Assembly (NCBI GenBank): GCA_020637165.1
Contig: JACJWN010000007.1
Location: 229,611-293,610, forward strand
DNA length: 64,000 nucleotides
Direction: 5' to 3'
From: Mycolicibacterium sp.
GTDB taxonomy: Bacteria; Actinomycetota; Actinomycetes; Mycobacteriales; Mycobacteriaceae
The position numbers and the translations under genes were made by a program. Below, piece by piece: positions 1 through 7,317 of this stretch. How positions within the stretch are numbered: the stretch's first letter is position 1; each line of letters begins with the position of its first letter. The notes below the pieces were generated by a model. That model made no database searches. It was not told the DNA's origin and saw only the letters and a program-made list of their open reading frames with translations.

Positions 1-2
1 CG

Positions 3-263
3 CCGGCGTTGCGCGAACAGTTGCATGGTCTGGTGCGTGAGGGCAAGGCTCGCCTCGTGGTGGACCTGTCCGCAGTCGACGCCATCGACTCATCGGGGCT
101 CGGCGCCCTCATCTCAGGTCTCAAGGCGGCGCGGCAGGGCAATGGCGACCTGCGGATCGCAGCCCCGTGCGAGCAGGTCAAGGCGGTCCTGGAACTGACC
201 AACCTCAACCGGGTCCTCAAGACCGCAGAGTCGGCGGACACCGCCTTTGACGAGTCGGCATAG
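3..263 (+). CDS. STAS-domain anti-anti-sigma factor (5' end outside window)
   Basis: Anti-anti-sigma (RsbV/SpoIIAA-type) protein, cytoplasmic; in known systems it binds an RsbW-like anti-sigma kinase and frees a sigma factor. The readable part shows the STAS core, with the motif DAIDSSGLGAL holding the serine that the partner kinase phosphorylates. The frame is open to the left edge, so the N-terminus is missing; the TTG at position 9 is internal and not a credible start. The next gene, an RsbW-type ATPase, begins five bases after the stop, which supports a partner-switching pair. The target sigma factor or effector is not visible here. Confidence 0.85.
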   Translation, partial: PALREQLHGLVREGKARLVVDLSAVDAIDSSGLGALISGLKAARQGNGDLRIAAPCEQVKAVLELTNLNRVLKTAESADTAFDESA

Positions 264-267
264 GGCA

Positions 268-660
268 ATGCTGATCGACGGGGTCGCAGAACCCGAGGTC
301 CTCGAAGAAATCGAGCGAACCCTCGAACGGTTCTGGGGCGAACACCCGGCGGTGCCGGAGATCACCCGTATGTATCTGGGCATCGCGGTTGCCGAGATCG
401 GGTCCAACATCATCGAGCATTCCGGCCGTCAGCGGCGGGTGCGCCTACGCATGGAACTGCGGCACAGCCCCGGTGAGGTGCGGGTCAGCTTCACCGATGA
501 CGGCCCGCCGGTCGATGTGAACCTCGACTGCCTGCCACAGCCCGACGATATGGCCGAACGCGGTCGCGGCCTGGCGTTGGCCAAGGCCGCGCTGAGTGCG
601 CTGTCCTATCACCGCGACGAGCGGGGAAACCACTGGTTGCTGGTGAGCCGCCCCTTCTGA
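268..660 (+). CDS. RsbW-type ATP-binding protein (anti-sigma kinase-like), first copy
   Basis: Small HATPase_c_2 protein of about 130 residues, the serine-kinase/anti-sigma type that phosphorylates STAS partners. Visible ATP-site boxes are the N box (EIGSNIIEH), G1 (DDGPPVD) and G2 (RGRGLALAKAAL), so binding and probably kinase activity look intact. The ATG at 268 is chosen just after the STAS stop; a TTG at 247 would overlap the STAS gene and add seven residues. It is about half identical to the next gene by eye, so the two are probably tandem duplicates. Which sigma factor it controls is unknown. Confidence 0.82.
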   Translation: MLIDGVAEPEVLEEIERTLERFWGEHPAVPEITRMYLGIAVAEIGSNIIEHSGRQRRVRLRMELRHSPGEVRVSFTDDGPPVDVNLDCLPQPDDMAERGRGLALAKAALSALSYHRDERGNHWLLVSRPF

Positions 661-776
661 ATCGGCGGTCTAAACCCCGGTTGGCCCCTCAGGTTCATGG
701 CCTGGGCTGTCGGGTTCCACCAAGATGGAGTGGTGACCGCCGTCCTACCGTGCCCGAGGTCAACTGAGCGCCTGGT

Positions 777-1208
777 ATGGCCGTCGTGACCTGGGACCTC
801 GACGTCACGACCGGACGTCATACGCTTGACCAGATTCATCGCGCTCTCGAGCGGTTCTGGTCCGCCCACAGCCGGATTCCGGAGATGGTGCGACTGCAGA
901 TGGAAATCGCCTGCACCGAAATCGGCGCCAATATCGTCGCCTACGCGTCCGACGGCCGGCCGGTACGGATGCGCATGGAGTTGCGATGCCGCCCGGATCG
1001 GGTTCACATCGACTTCATCGATGACGGAATGCCGGCCGACGTGGACCTCACGGCGGTCACCATGCCCGGAGAATGGGCGGAGCACGGCCGGGGCCTGGCG
1101 ATGGCCCGGGCGGTGCTGGATCGGCTGTCCTATCGCCGGAGCGCGGTCGCCAACCACTGGACCCTGGTCAGCGAGGGTTTTACCCGGGAAGTCGCGCCCG
1201 CGTTCTAG
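777..1208 (+). CDS. RsbW-type ATP-binding protein (anti-sigma kinase-like), second copy
   Basis: A second HATPase_c_2 protein of 143 residues with the same architecture as its upstream neighbour: N box EIGANIVAY, G1 DDGMPAD and G2 HGRGLAMARAVL. It starts at an ATG 116 bases after the first copy. The shared LERFW-x-H-x-x-x-PE stretch near the N-terminus of both copies indicates duplication. Two kinases beside one STAS protein suggest either competing partners or two regulatory outputs. It converges with the LuxR-type gene. It could act on a target other than a sigma factor, as some actinobacterial RsbW homologues are thought to do. Confidence 0.82.
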   Translation: MAVVTWDLDVTTGRHTLDQIHRALERFWSAHSRIPEMVRLQMEIACTEIGANIVAYASDGRPVRMRMELRCRPDRVHIDFIDDGMPADVDLTAVTMPGEWAEHGRGLAMARAVLDRLSYRRSAVANHWTLVSEGFTREVAPAF

Positions 1209-1220
1209 GGGTTTGGCCGG

Positions 1221-1862
1221 TCAGGGACTGGCGTACTTCTCAGCCCGAGCCACTGTCGCGGCCTCCGCCCTGGTGCCGACGCCCAGTTTGGTCAGCACAT
1301 TGTGGACGTGATTCTTGACGGTGTGCAGCGTCAGCGACAGCCGGGAGGCGATTTGCTGATTGGTCAGTCCCTGGGCGATGAGGTCGAGAATCTCCCGCTC
1401 CCTGGCCGTCAGCGTCTCGGTGGTGGAATCGGGATTCTGCTGTGCGGCAAAGGCGTACACCCGACTCATCAGGATCGCCGAGACCTCGGGCGAGCACTTG
1501 GCCTGCCCGTCGCGAGCGGTGCGCACCAGGTCCAGAAGGTGGTCGAAGGATTCCGACCGCAGATGCAGGCCGGTCACACCGGCCTCGGCGCAGGCGATGA
1601 TCTCCGATTCCCGGCCGACGTCGAGTCCGAAGACGATGACCTTCGGCCGGGTGGAGAGGTCGAGGCCAACGTGGAGGAGGGTGGAACTGTTCTCGGTACC
1701 GGCGTTGAGCAGGATCACGTCGGTGGGGCCGGAGTCGATGGCCTTCAGCATCGACGGCAGGTCCCAGGCGGTCGCCGCCGGACAGTCGTGCGCGTCCAGT
1801 TGAGCCGCGAGGCACTCGCGATTAAGGCGGCCGTCGTCGACGACCAAGACGCGCACCGTCAC
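1221..1862 (-). CDS. LuxR-family response regulator with degenerate receiver
   Basis: NarL/LuxR-type transcription regulator of about 213 residues. The N-terminal half has a receiver fold (VRVLVVDDGRLNRE). The C-terminal 65 residues are a LuxR helix-turn-helix (LTAREREILDLIAQGLTNQQIASRLSL continuing to TVKNHVHNVLTKLGV). The residue expected to be the phospho-accepting Asp is Asn in VILLNAGT, and the usual conserved Lys region reads GLHLRS, so control by a histidine kinase is doubtful. The start is taken as the GTG at 1862; a TTG at 1868 and a GTG at 1856 are alternatives. It diverges from the polysaccharide locus and is a plausible regulator of it; that link is inference. Confidence 0.85.
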   Translation of the reverse strand: MTVRVLVVDDGRLNRECLAAQLDAHDCPAATAWDLPSMLKAIDSGPTDVILLNAGTENSSTLLHVGLDLSTRPKVIVFGLDVGRESEIIACAEAGVTGLHLRSESFDHLLDLVRTARDGQAKCSPEVSAILMSRVYAFAAQQNPDSTTETLTAREREILDLIAQGLTNQQIASRLSLTLHTVKNHVHNVLTKLGVGTRAEAATVARAEKYASP

Positions 1863-1879
1863 CGTCAAATGCTAACCGA

Positions 1880-1916
1880 GGGTCTAGATCCTGTGCTGAC
1901 TGAAGATCTAGATCCC
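1880..1916. promoter_or_regulatory. Paired TCTAGATC motifs in divergent promoter region
   Basis: The sequence TCTAGATCC occurs at 1883-1891 and again at 1907-1915, 24 bases apart. Outer GGG and CCC make the whole stretch an imperfect inverted repeat. It lies between the LuxR-type gene and the first small membrane protein of the polysaccharide locus, where a regulator would bind. Spacing of about two helical turns suits cooperative binding. No protein is assigned; the LuxR-type neighbour is one candidate. Confidence 0.4.
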
Positions 1917-1992
1917 AATTAGGCCCGATGGCTGATAGTCGCGTGGGTGCCGCGGGTCGCATACTGGCAACAGTTGGGAAGGAGTGTGTGGC

Positions 1993-2160
1993 ATGAGCGT
2001 CGAGGTGCGCAGCCGGCAGGAGGCAGAAGCCACCGATGAAGCGGTATCACCGCGCTTTGAGATTTCCCCTCGGCTGGCGTTGGTCCTGCTGACCCTCACC
2101 ATGATCCTTACCGCGGTGATTGGGATTTTCCTGCACGGTCAGAGCTCCGTGGGACTGTAA
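1993..2160 (+). CDS. Small single-span membrane protein (55 aa)
   Basis: Short gene of 55 codons with an ATG start and a good AAGGAG ribosome site about ten bases upstream. The first 28 residues are charged and polar. A hydrophobic segment follows at about residues 29-47 (LALVLLTLTMILTAVIGIF) and then a short tail, which predicts one membrane helix with a cytoplasmic N-terminus. No family is recognised. It stands first in the polysaccharide locus, 43 bases before the next small membrane gene, so it may be an accessory subunit of the synthase complex. Function unknown. Confidence 0.6.
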   Translation: MSVEVRSRQEAEATDEAVSPRFEISPRLALVLLTLTMILTAVIGIFLHGQSSVGL

Positions 2161-2203
2161 GGAACCGAAGTTGCACGGCGCGCCAGAGGGCACTATAAAT
2201 TCA

Positions 2204-2407
2204 GTGTGGCAACGTTTCGTCGCGGTTCTGCGTGGGCTGCGGACTTGGCTTCAGGGCGGTTCCAGCGTCGGTCAGCTGACCCAGTACATAATCCTGGTAA
2301 CCGCGATCGTGGGGGTTCTGTATCTCGCGGTGACGTTCCTGTGGGGAAACGTCCACTTCGGCCAGCCGGTCATCTTCGACTCCTTCGCCGGCGACTCGGG
2401 CCGGTAA
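2204..2407 (+). CDS. Small membrane protein (67 aa), second microprotein of the locus
   Basis: About 67 residues if started at the GTG at 2204; the frame stays open to 2120, and a TTG at 2171 is another option. The N-terminus is basic (WQRFVAVLRGLRTWLQ) and a hydrophobic helix follows (YIILVTAIVGVLYLAVTFLW), then a short tail ending FAGDSGR. This predicts one membrane span. Its last 67 bases overlap the proposed start and signal sequence of the BcsB-like gene in another frame, suggesting coupled translation. No family is recognised. Confidence 0.5.
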   Translation: MWQRFVAVLRGLRTWLQGGSSVGQLTQYIILVTAIVGVLYLAVTFLWGNVHFGQPVIFDSFAGDSGR

Positions 2408-4311
2408 GCCTCGCCGGAGCTCTCGGCCCCGTCGTGCTGGCCGTGGCGCTGGTCGGTCCCGCGGCATCCGCCGGCGCCGCCCCCGATGACGTCGACCCCG
2501 TGCCCGGGTCCACCACCCTGTCTCTCGTGGATATGGGCGCCAGCACGCCGTTGGCCTTCTACGGTGAGCAGGGGACCGCGGAACTGACCTTTCCGGTGCC
2601 GCGTGGTTTGACACCAGTCGCCCTGAACGCGATCGTCGAGCTTCCCGTCAACGTTCGCGCCGGCATGATCACCGCGACCCAGGATGGTCGCACCATTGCC
2701 CGGGTGGCCCTGCCCGCGGACGACGAGGCCCCGATCACGGTCCCACTGGCCGGCGTATCGATCGTCGACAACGCGGCCACGGTCACCCTGCGCGCCTACT
2801 CCGTCCCCAACCCGGGAACCTGCCTTGACCCCACGAACCCGCTGCGATTGATCAACGGTGCGGTCGACTTCGCCGGGGAGGCGGCGCCACCGCGCACCGT
2901 CGCCGACTTCCTGCCGACGGTGCTGAAGAAACTCACCATCGCGATCCCATCTGACCCCACCAGAGCGGAGTCCGATGCAGCGGTCCGATTGGCGGCCGCG
3001 ATCGTCGCTCGCTACGGCCGCCAGCCCACGGCCGTCGCCGTCGTCCGCCTCGGGACCCCCTCGCCGCCGACGGCGCCGTTCGAGCGGCGGATCACCATCC
3101 AGCAGGGGCCGGACACCGGACTCGCCCTTCAGGGGCCGGACCTTCGTATCTCCGGCCCCGAACCGGATCTGATCAATCAGGCTCGCCTGCTCTCCAGCGA
3201 CATCTCCGAACTGGCGATCAGTTCCAAAGCTGTCGTCGGCCCCCTCAAGACCAGCCCCCAACTGCCCGGAAACGTCACCACATTGAGCGCGCTCGGGCAG
3301 CCCACCGTCTCGGCGGTCGCATTGTCGCCGCAGGTGGCCGTCGGACTCGACCAGACCCGGATCGGCCGGCCTGCCCGGGGTATCCGGGTGCACCTGGTGG
3401 GTTCGTACACCCCGCTTCCGCAGAGCATGAGTGGGCGGTTGACGGCCATTGTCGGACCGGAGACGATCGACACCTGGAGTGTCGACGACCGTGGGGTCAT
3501 TGACCGGTGGATCGACGTTCCGGACGCGCTCCTACAGCGCTACACGACGCTGGGGATCACGTTGAACATGGCGGGTAACACCGGGCGGTGCGGGGAGTTC
3601 CAGCCACTCACCCTGACCGTCAACGGGGACAGTGTGGTGGAGAGCCTGCCTGCCGTACCGCCGGTCCCCGGCGGGCTGCAGTCGATCCCGCAAGCGCTGA
3701 TGCCGCGGACGCTCATCGGAATCGGTCCCGACGCCTACGCCGACACCGTTCGTGCGGTGGGTGTCGCCGTCGCCCTGCAACGCCTCAGTGCACTGCCGAT
3801 CGACACCGCGGTGACCAGTGCGGACGAGGCCCTTCGGGCCAACGGCCCGGCAGTCATCGTCGCGGCCGACGGCTGGGATCATCCCGAGACCCCGCTGCCG
3901 GTCGATGCCGAGGGGGGCACGATCACCCTCAACGGTGTTCTGCCGGACGGGAAGCCCACCACATTGACCCTCGATCCGCAATTGGGATACGGATCGCTGC
4001 AGGCCTTCTTCGACGGCCGGCGCTCGCTGTTGGTGGCCACCTCCAATGCCGCGCCGGGGCAACTGGATGCCTTGTTGCGCTGGGTTGACGCCGATCCGCG
4101 GCGGTTCTCGAAACTCGACGGTGTCGCGGTGGTTGCGGCGCCGCGGGAGGAGCCGGTCGTTGTGCGGCCGCAACCCGGTGTCGCCGCGTCGGCGGAGAGT
4201 TCGGGACGCGCCAGTAAGGCCCTGCTGGCGCTGGGGGCGCTGTCCACGGCGGTGGTCGCGGTGGCGGCGGTGATCGCACTGCGCGCCCGGCGCACGCGAC
4301 CGGACGGCTGA
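2341..4311 (+). CDS. BcsB-like exported, membrane-anchored polysaccharide export/assembly protein
   Basis: About 656 residues. From the GTG at 2341 the N-terminus is strongly basic, followed by a hydrophobic stretch and an AxA-type cleavage region near PAASAGAAP, a good signal sequence. The long extracytoplasmic part has beta-rich repeats, including GTCLDPTNPLRLI and later GRCGEFQPLTL, in the arrangement of the BcsB cellulose-synthase subunit family. A C-terminal helix near residues 625-645 followed by RARRTR anchors it. Earlier in-frame starts give an N-terminus unlike an exported protein. A GT2 synthase two genes downstream supports a BcsA/BcsB-type pairing. Family assignment is by eye and moderate; the substrate is unknown. 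Confidence 0.6.
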   Translation: MGKRPLRPAGHLRLLRRRLGPVSLAGALGPVVLAVALVGPAASAGAAPDDVDPVPGSTTLSLVDMGASTPLAFYGEQGTAELTFPVPRGLTPVALNAIVELPVNVRAGMITATQDGRTIARVALPADDEAPITVPLAGVSIVDNAATVTLRAYSVPNPGTCLDPTNPLRLINGAVDFAGEAAPPRTVADFLPTVLKKLTIAIPSDPTRAESDAAVRLAAAIVARYGRQPTAVAVVRLGTPSPPTAPFERRITIQQGPDTGLALQGPDLRISGPEPDLINQARLLSSDISELAISSKAVVGPLKTSPQLPGNVTTLSALGQPTVSAVALSPQVAVGLDQTRIGRPARGIRVHLVGSYTPLPQSMSGRLTAIVGPETIDTWSVDDRGVIDRWIDVPDALLQRYTTLGITLNMAGNTGRCGEFQPLTLTVNGDSVVESLPAVPPVPGGLQSIPQALMPRTLIGIGPDAYADTVRAVGVAVALQRLSALPIDTAVTSADEALRANGPAVIVAADGWDHPETPLPVDAEGGTITLNGVLPDGKPTTLTLDPQLGYGSLQAFFDGRRSLLVATSNAAPGQLDALLRWVDADPRRFSKLDGVAVVAAPREEPVVVRPQPGVAASAESSGRASKALLALGALSTAVVAVAAVIALRARRTRPDG

Positions 4312-4312
4312 G

Positions 4313-5842
4313 GTGACCTCGACCGTCGCCAGCGCCGGACCGGACAGCGAACCGACGCCGGTTGCCACGCCTCCGCTGGACGTTCGGCCTGGATGGACAA
4401 TCGGCCGGCTCGCGGCACGCTGGCTTTTCATCGCCGCGATGACCGTGTTCGCCTTCCATGCGACGCTGCGCAGCCTGGTGGACAGCACCCGGGCCGGCAG
4501 CCTCAACGGTTTCGTGTGGCTCACGCCGGTCGCAGCGGTCCTCGCCGCCTTCGGCGTGGCCCGCCGCGAGCGGGTGGAACTGCCCATCCATGACCGTCAG
4601 ACCGACGTCATCATCGGCACCCTCGGTATGACCGTCGCGCTCATGGTGCAGGGGGTGCTGCTCAGCAGATATGCGCAGACCTTCCACCTGCTGCGGATCG
4701 ACCTGATCGCGATGTGGCTGTTCCTGGTGAGTTCCAGCGTCCTGCTGTTCGGCCTGCGTCCGGTGATCCGCTTCCGGTGGGTCTGGGCGATGATGCTGAT
4801 GTCCTTCCCGTTGGCCTACCACCTGTCGGTGATCGCCTTCGGCGGTAACCAGGTGGCCGCCGGTCTGGCATCTCTGGTGATCGCCGCTGCGGCGACCGCG
4901 GTCTCGGTCGGGCGCAACCCCGGCCGAGCCCTCACCGGTGCCGTCGGGGCCATGGCCGTGGGGTTGATCGTGTTGCTGGGCATGAACCGGCTCACGCCGG
5001 GCGCCCCGTTGCTGGCCTTCCAGATGATTCCGGCGCTGACCGCGATCGTGGTCGTCGGCAGCGTGCTGTTCCTGCAGGCCCGCCGGGGAATGTCGAAGCG
5101 GGTTCTGCAGCGGCGCATCGAACCGATCGCCAATGCGCAGGTGCTGGCCGGCGTCCCACTGGTCCTCGCGGTGGCGGTGCTGTTGTCGCTGGTGCGGGTT
5201 CCGGTGGTGGAATCCCCACCCGTTCTGATCAAGGAATTGACCTTCGGTCGCCCGCTGGCTCCTCCGGTCGGCTGGCACCAGACCGAGCAGACCGAATTCA
5301 CCTGGGCTAAGCGGATTTACGGGCACAACGCGACGCTGATCCGGCAGCGATTCGTCGCCGATTCCGGAGACCTCAGGTGGGACAAACGGGCGGCCCCGCG
5401 GACCGTGGTGGTCGACACCACCAGCACGTGGCGGCCGTTCTCGTTGCGCGTCTACCCGGCGGAAGTGCTCTATGACAAATCGGACAGCCGGATCAGCACC
5501 CCCCGACCGGTCGATCTCGGCCACGGAATCACCGGTTCGCTGGTGACCGTCGTCGACGACGGGCTGCTGCTCACCTGGAATTTCCTGTCGTGGACGTGGC
5601 GCAACGCGGACTCCGCGCAGCGGATCATGGTCGCGGCGGTGGACAACCATGAACCCGATGCGCCGTTTCCCGCACCGGTCGGCGGGCTGGTGGCCACCCT
5701 GAGAACGTTGATCATCGTGCTCTTCCGGGGCAATACGGCCACCTGGGACCAGGATCCGACCTTCAAGGACGAAGACCTGCTCACCGTATTCTCCCGCGCA
5801 CTCATCGAAGCCCAGTTGCGCCACGAGGAGCGCGGGTCGTGA
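4313..5842 (+). CDS. Multi-span membrane protein with exosortase/EpsI-like layout
   Basis: 509 residues. About eight hydrophobic segments span residues 35-300, and a soluble, probably extracytoplasmic domain follows at roughly 305-480. The membrane part (LLFGLRPVIRF with a following MSFPLAYH) loosely resembles exosortase. The soluble part (KRIYGHNATLIRQRFV and later GLLLTWNFLSW) loosely resembles the EpsI/DUF3485 domain found in exopolysaccharide operons. No cysteine is present, so the catalytic Cys of exosortases is absent and protease activity is not predicted. It starts one base after the BcsB-like stop and overlaps the GT2 gene by four bases. Function is inferred only from context. Confidence 0.5.
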   Translation: MTSTVASAGPDSEPTPVATPPLDVRPGWTIGRLAARWLFIAAMTVFAFHATLRSLVDSTRAGSLNGFVWLTPVAAVLAAFGVARRERVELPIHDRQTDVIIGTLGMTVALMVQGVLLSRYAQTFHLLRIDLIAMWLFLVSSSVLLFGLRPVIRFRWVWAMMLMSFPLAYHLSVIAFGGNQVAAGLASLVIAAAATAVSVGRNPGRALTGAVGAMAVGLIVLLGMNRLTPGAPLLAFQMIPALTAIVVVGSVLFLQARRGMSKRVLQRRIEPIANAQVLAGVPLVLAVAVLLSLVRVPVVESPPVLIKELTFGRPLAPPVGWHQTEQTEFTWAKRIYGHNATLIRQRFVADSGDLRWDKRAAPRTVVVDTTSTWRPFSLRVYPAEVLYDKSDSRISTPRPVDLGHGITGSLVTVVDDGLLLTWNFLSWTWRNADSAQRIMVAAVDNHEPDAPFPAPVGGLVATLRTLIIVLFRGNTATWDQDPTFKDEDLLTVFSRALIEAQLRHEERGS

Positions 5843-7317
5843 CCGGACCGGGCGCAGAACCGGACGCCGAACCCGACGAGGCCGTACGCCTCCGCGCGCT
5901 GTACCGGGCCGTGAACGGCTTGCGCGACGAGGATCCGGTGCATTCGGCGGCGAACGCGGTCGTCGGATGGCAGCGGGCGGTGCTGTGGATTCTGCTGGTC
6001 ATCACGGTGACCCTGATGGTGTGGCGACCGATGCACACCACCATCGCGCTGATCGCGCTGTCCACGCTCGCCTACATCCTCACCATGGTCGACCGGGTGC
6101 TGATCTTCCGCCAAGGGCTGGCCTATCGGGCGATCGTCGTCTCCGATGAGGAGGCCAGAGCCATCCCCGACGAACGGTTGCCGAGCTACACGATTCTGGT
6201 GCCGGCCTACAACGAGCCCGAGGTGGTCGGCGACCTCATGGGTGCGATGTTGCGGCTGGAGTATCCCCCGGACCGGATCCAGGTGCTGCTGTTGCTGGAG
6301 GCCGACGACGAGGTGACCATCGCCGCGGCCCGGGCGCACGCCGACTCGGACATCATCACGATCGTCGAGGTGCCGCCGGCCGACCCGCGCACCAAACCGA
6401 AAGCCTGCAACTACGGGTTGCAGTTCGCCACCGGTGAGATCGTCACCATCTACGACGCCGAGGACGCGCCGGAACCGTTGCAGTTGCGCAAGACCGTGGT
6501 CGCCTTCGAGAAGTCCCCGCCGGAGGTCATCTGCATCCAGTCCAAGCTCGCCTATCACAATGCTCACCAGAATCTGTTGACCGGCTGGTTCACCGCGGAG
6601 TACGGGCTGTGGTTCGGCTACCTCTTGCCGGGGATGATGCGCAGTGCGTCGCCGATCCCGCTGGGTGGCACCTCCAATCACCTGCGGCGTGACGTGCTGG
6701 TGGCGATCGGCGCATGGGATCCGTTCAACGTCACCGAGGACGCCGACCTGGGCTTGCGGATTCACGCCGAGGGGTTGCGGACCGCCGTGCTCGACTCGAC
6801 CACGCTGGAAGAGGCCAACAGCGACACCATCAACTGGATCCGGCAGCGCTCCCGCTGGTACAAGGGGTATTTGCAGACCTGGCTGGTGCACATCCGCCGG
6901 CCAGTGGTGATGTGGCGCTCGGTCGGCCCGCGCTCGTTCCTACGGCTGACCCTGATCCTGGCCGGAACCCCGATCATCGCGGTGCTCAACCTGGGTTTCT
7001 GGCTCATCACCATCCTCTGGTTCCTGGGCCAGCCCGCGCTCGTCGGCGCCGTGTTTCCCTGGTGGGTTTATTTTCCCGCGCTGGTGGCGCTGATACTGGG
7101 CAACGGAGCCACGCTGTACATGAACCTGATCGCGCTGCGCGAGGACGACCGCGCTGACCTGATCGTGCCGGCCCTGACCGTCCCGGGATTCTTCGTGCTG
7201 ATGAGCATCGCCGCCGCCAAGGGCGTTTACCAGCTGATCCGCACACCGTCCTACTGGGAGAAGACTTACCACGGCCTGGCGCGGCGACCGGAGGCCGAAC
7301 CGCCGGAGCCGTCATGA
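5839..7317 (+). CDS. Processive family-2 glycosyltransferase (cellulose/chitin synthase-like)
   Basis: 492 residues, GTG start overlapping the previous stop by four bases. Two N-terminal helices (about 47-90) are followed by a cytoplasmic GT2 domain (about 115-370) and about four C-terminal helices. Synthase signatures are present: PAYNEPEVV, EADDE, the metal-site DAED near 204, TEDADLG near 299 and the acceptor-site QRSRW near 335-339. This places it with BcsA/XagB-type enzymes that polymerise a beta-linked sugar from a nucleotide sugar and pass it through the membrane. No PilZ domain is visible, so direct c-di-GMP binding is not predicted. The sugar is unknown. Confidence 0.85.
   Translation: MTGPGAEPDAEPDEAVRLRALYRAVNGLRDEDPVHSAANAVVGWQRAVLWILLVITVTLMVWRPMHTTIALIALSTLAYILTMVDRVLIFRQGLAYRAIVVSDEEARAIPDERLPSYTILVPAYNEPEVVGDLMGAMLRLEYPPDRIQVLLLLEADDEVTIAAARAHADSDIITIVEVPPADPRTKPKACNYGLQFATGEIVTIYDAEDAPEPLQLRKTVVAFEKSPPEVICIQSKLAYHNAHQNLLTGWFTAEYGLWFGYLLPGMMRSASPIPLGGTSNHLRRDVLVAIGAWDPFNVTEDADLGLRIHAEGLRTAVLDSTTLEEANSDTINWIRQRSRWYKGYLQTWLVHIRRPVVMWRSVGPRSFLRLTLILAGTPIIAVLNLGFWLITILWFLGQPALVGAVFPWWVYFPALVALILGNGATLYMNLIALREDDRADLIVPALTVPGFFVLMSIAAAKGVYQLIRTPSYWEKTYHGLARRPEAEPPEPS

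Noticed and set aside
3929-5824. Minus-strand open frame of 631 codons, and a similar one of 815 codons at 7266-9713
   Set aside because: Both lie opposite strong, coupled genes of the polysaccharide locus and atsA. Their translations are rich in Arg, Gly, His, Asp and Gln without domains, as expected for shadows in GC-rich DNA.
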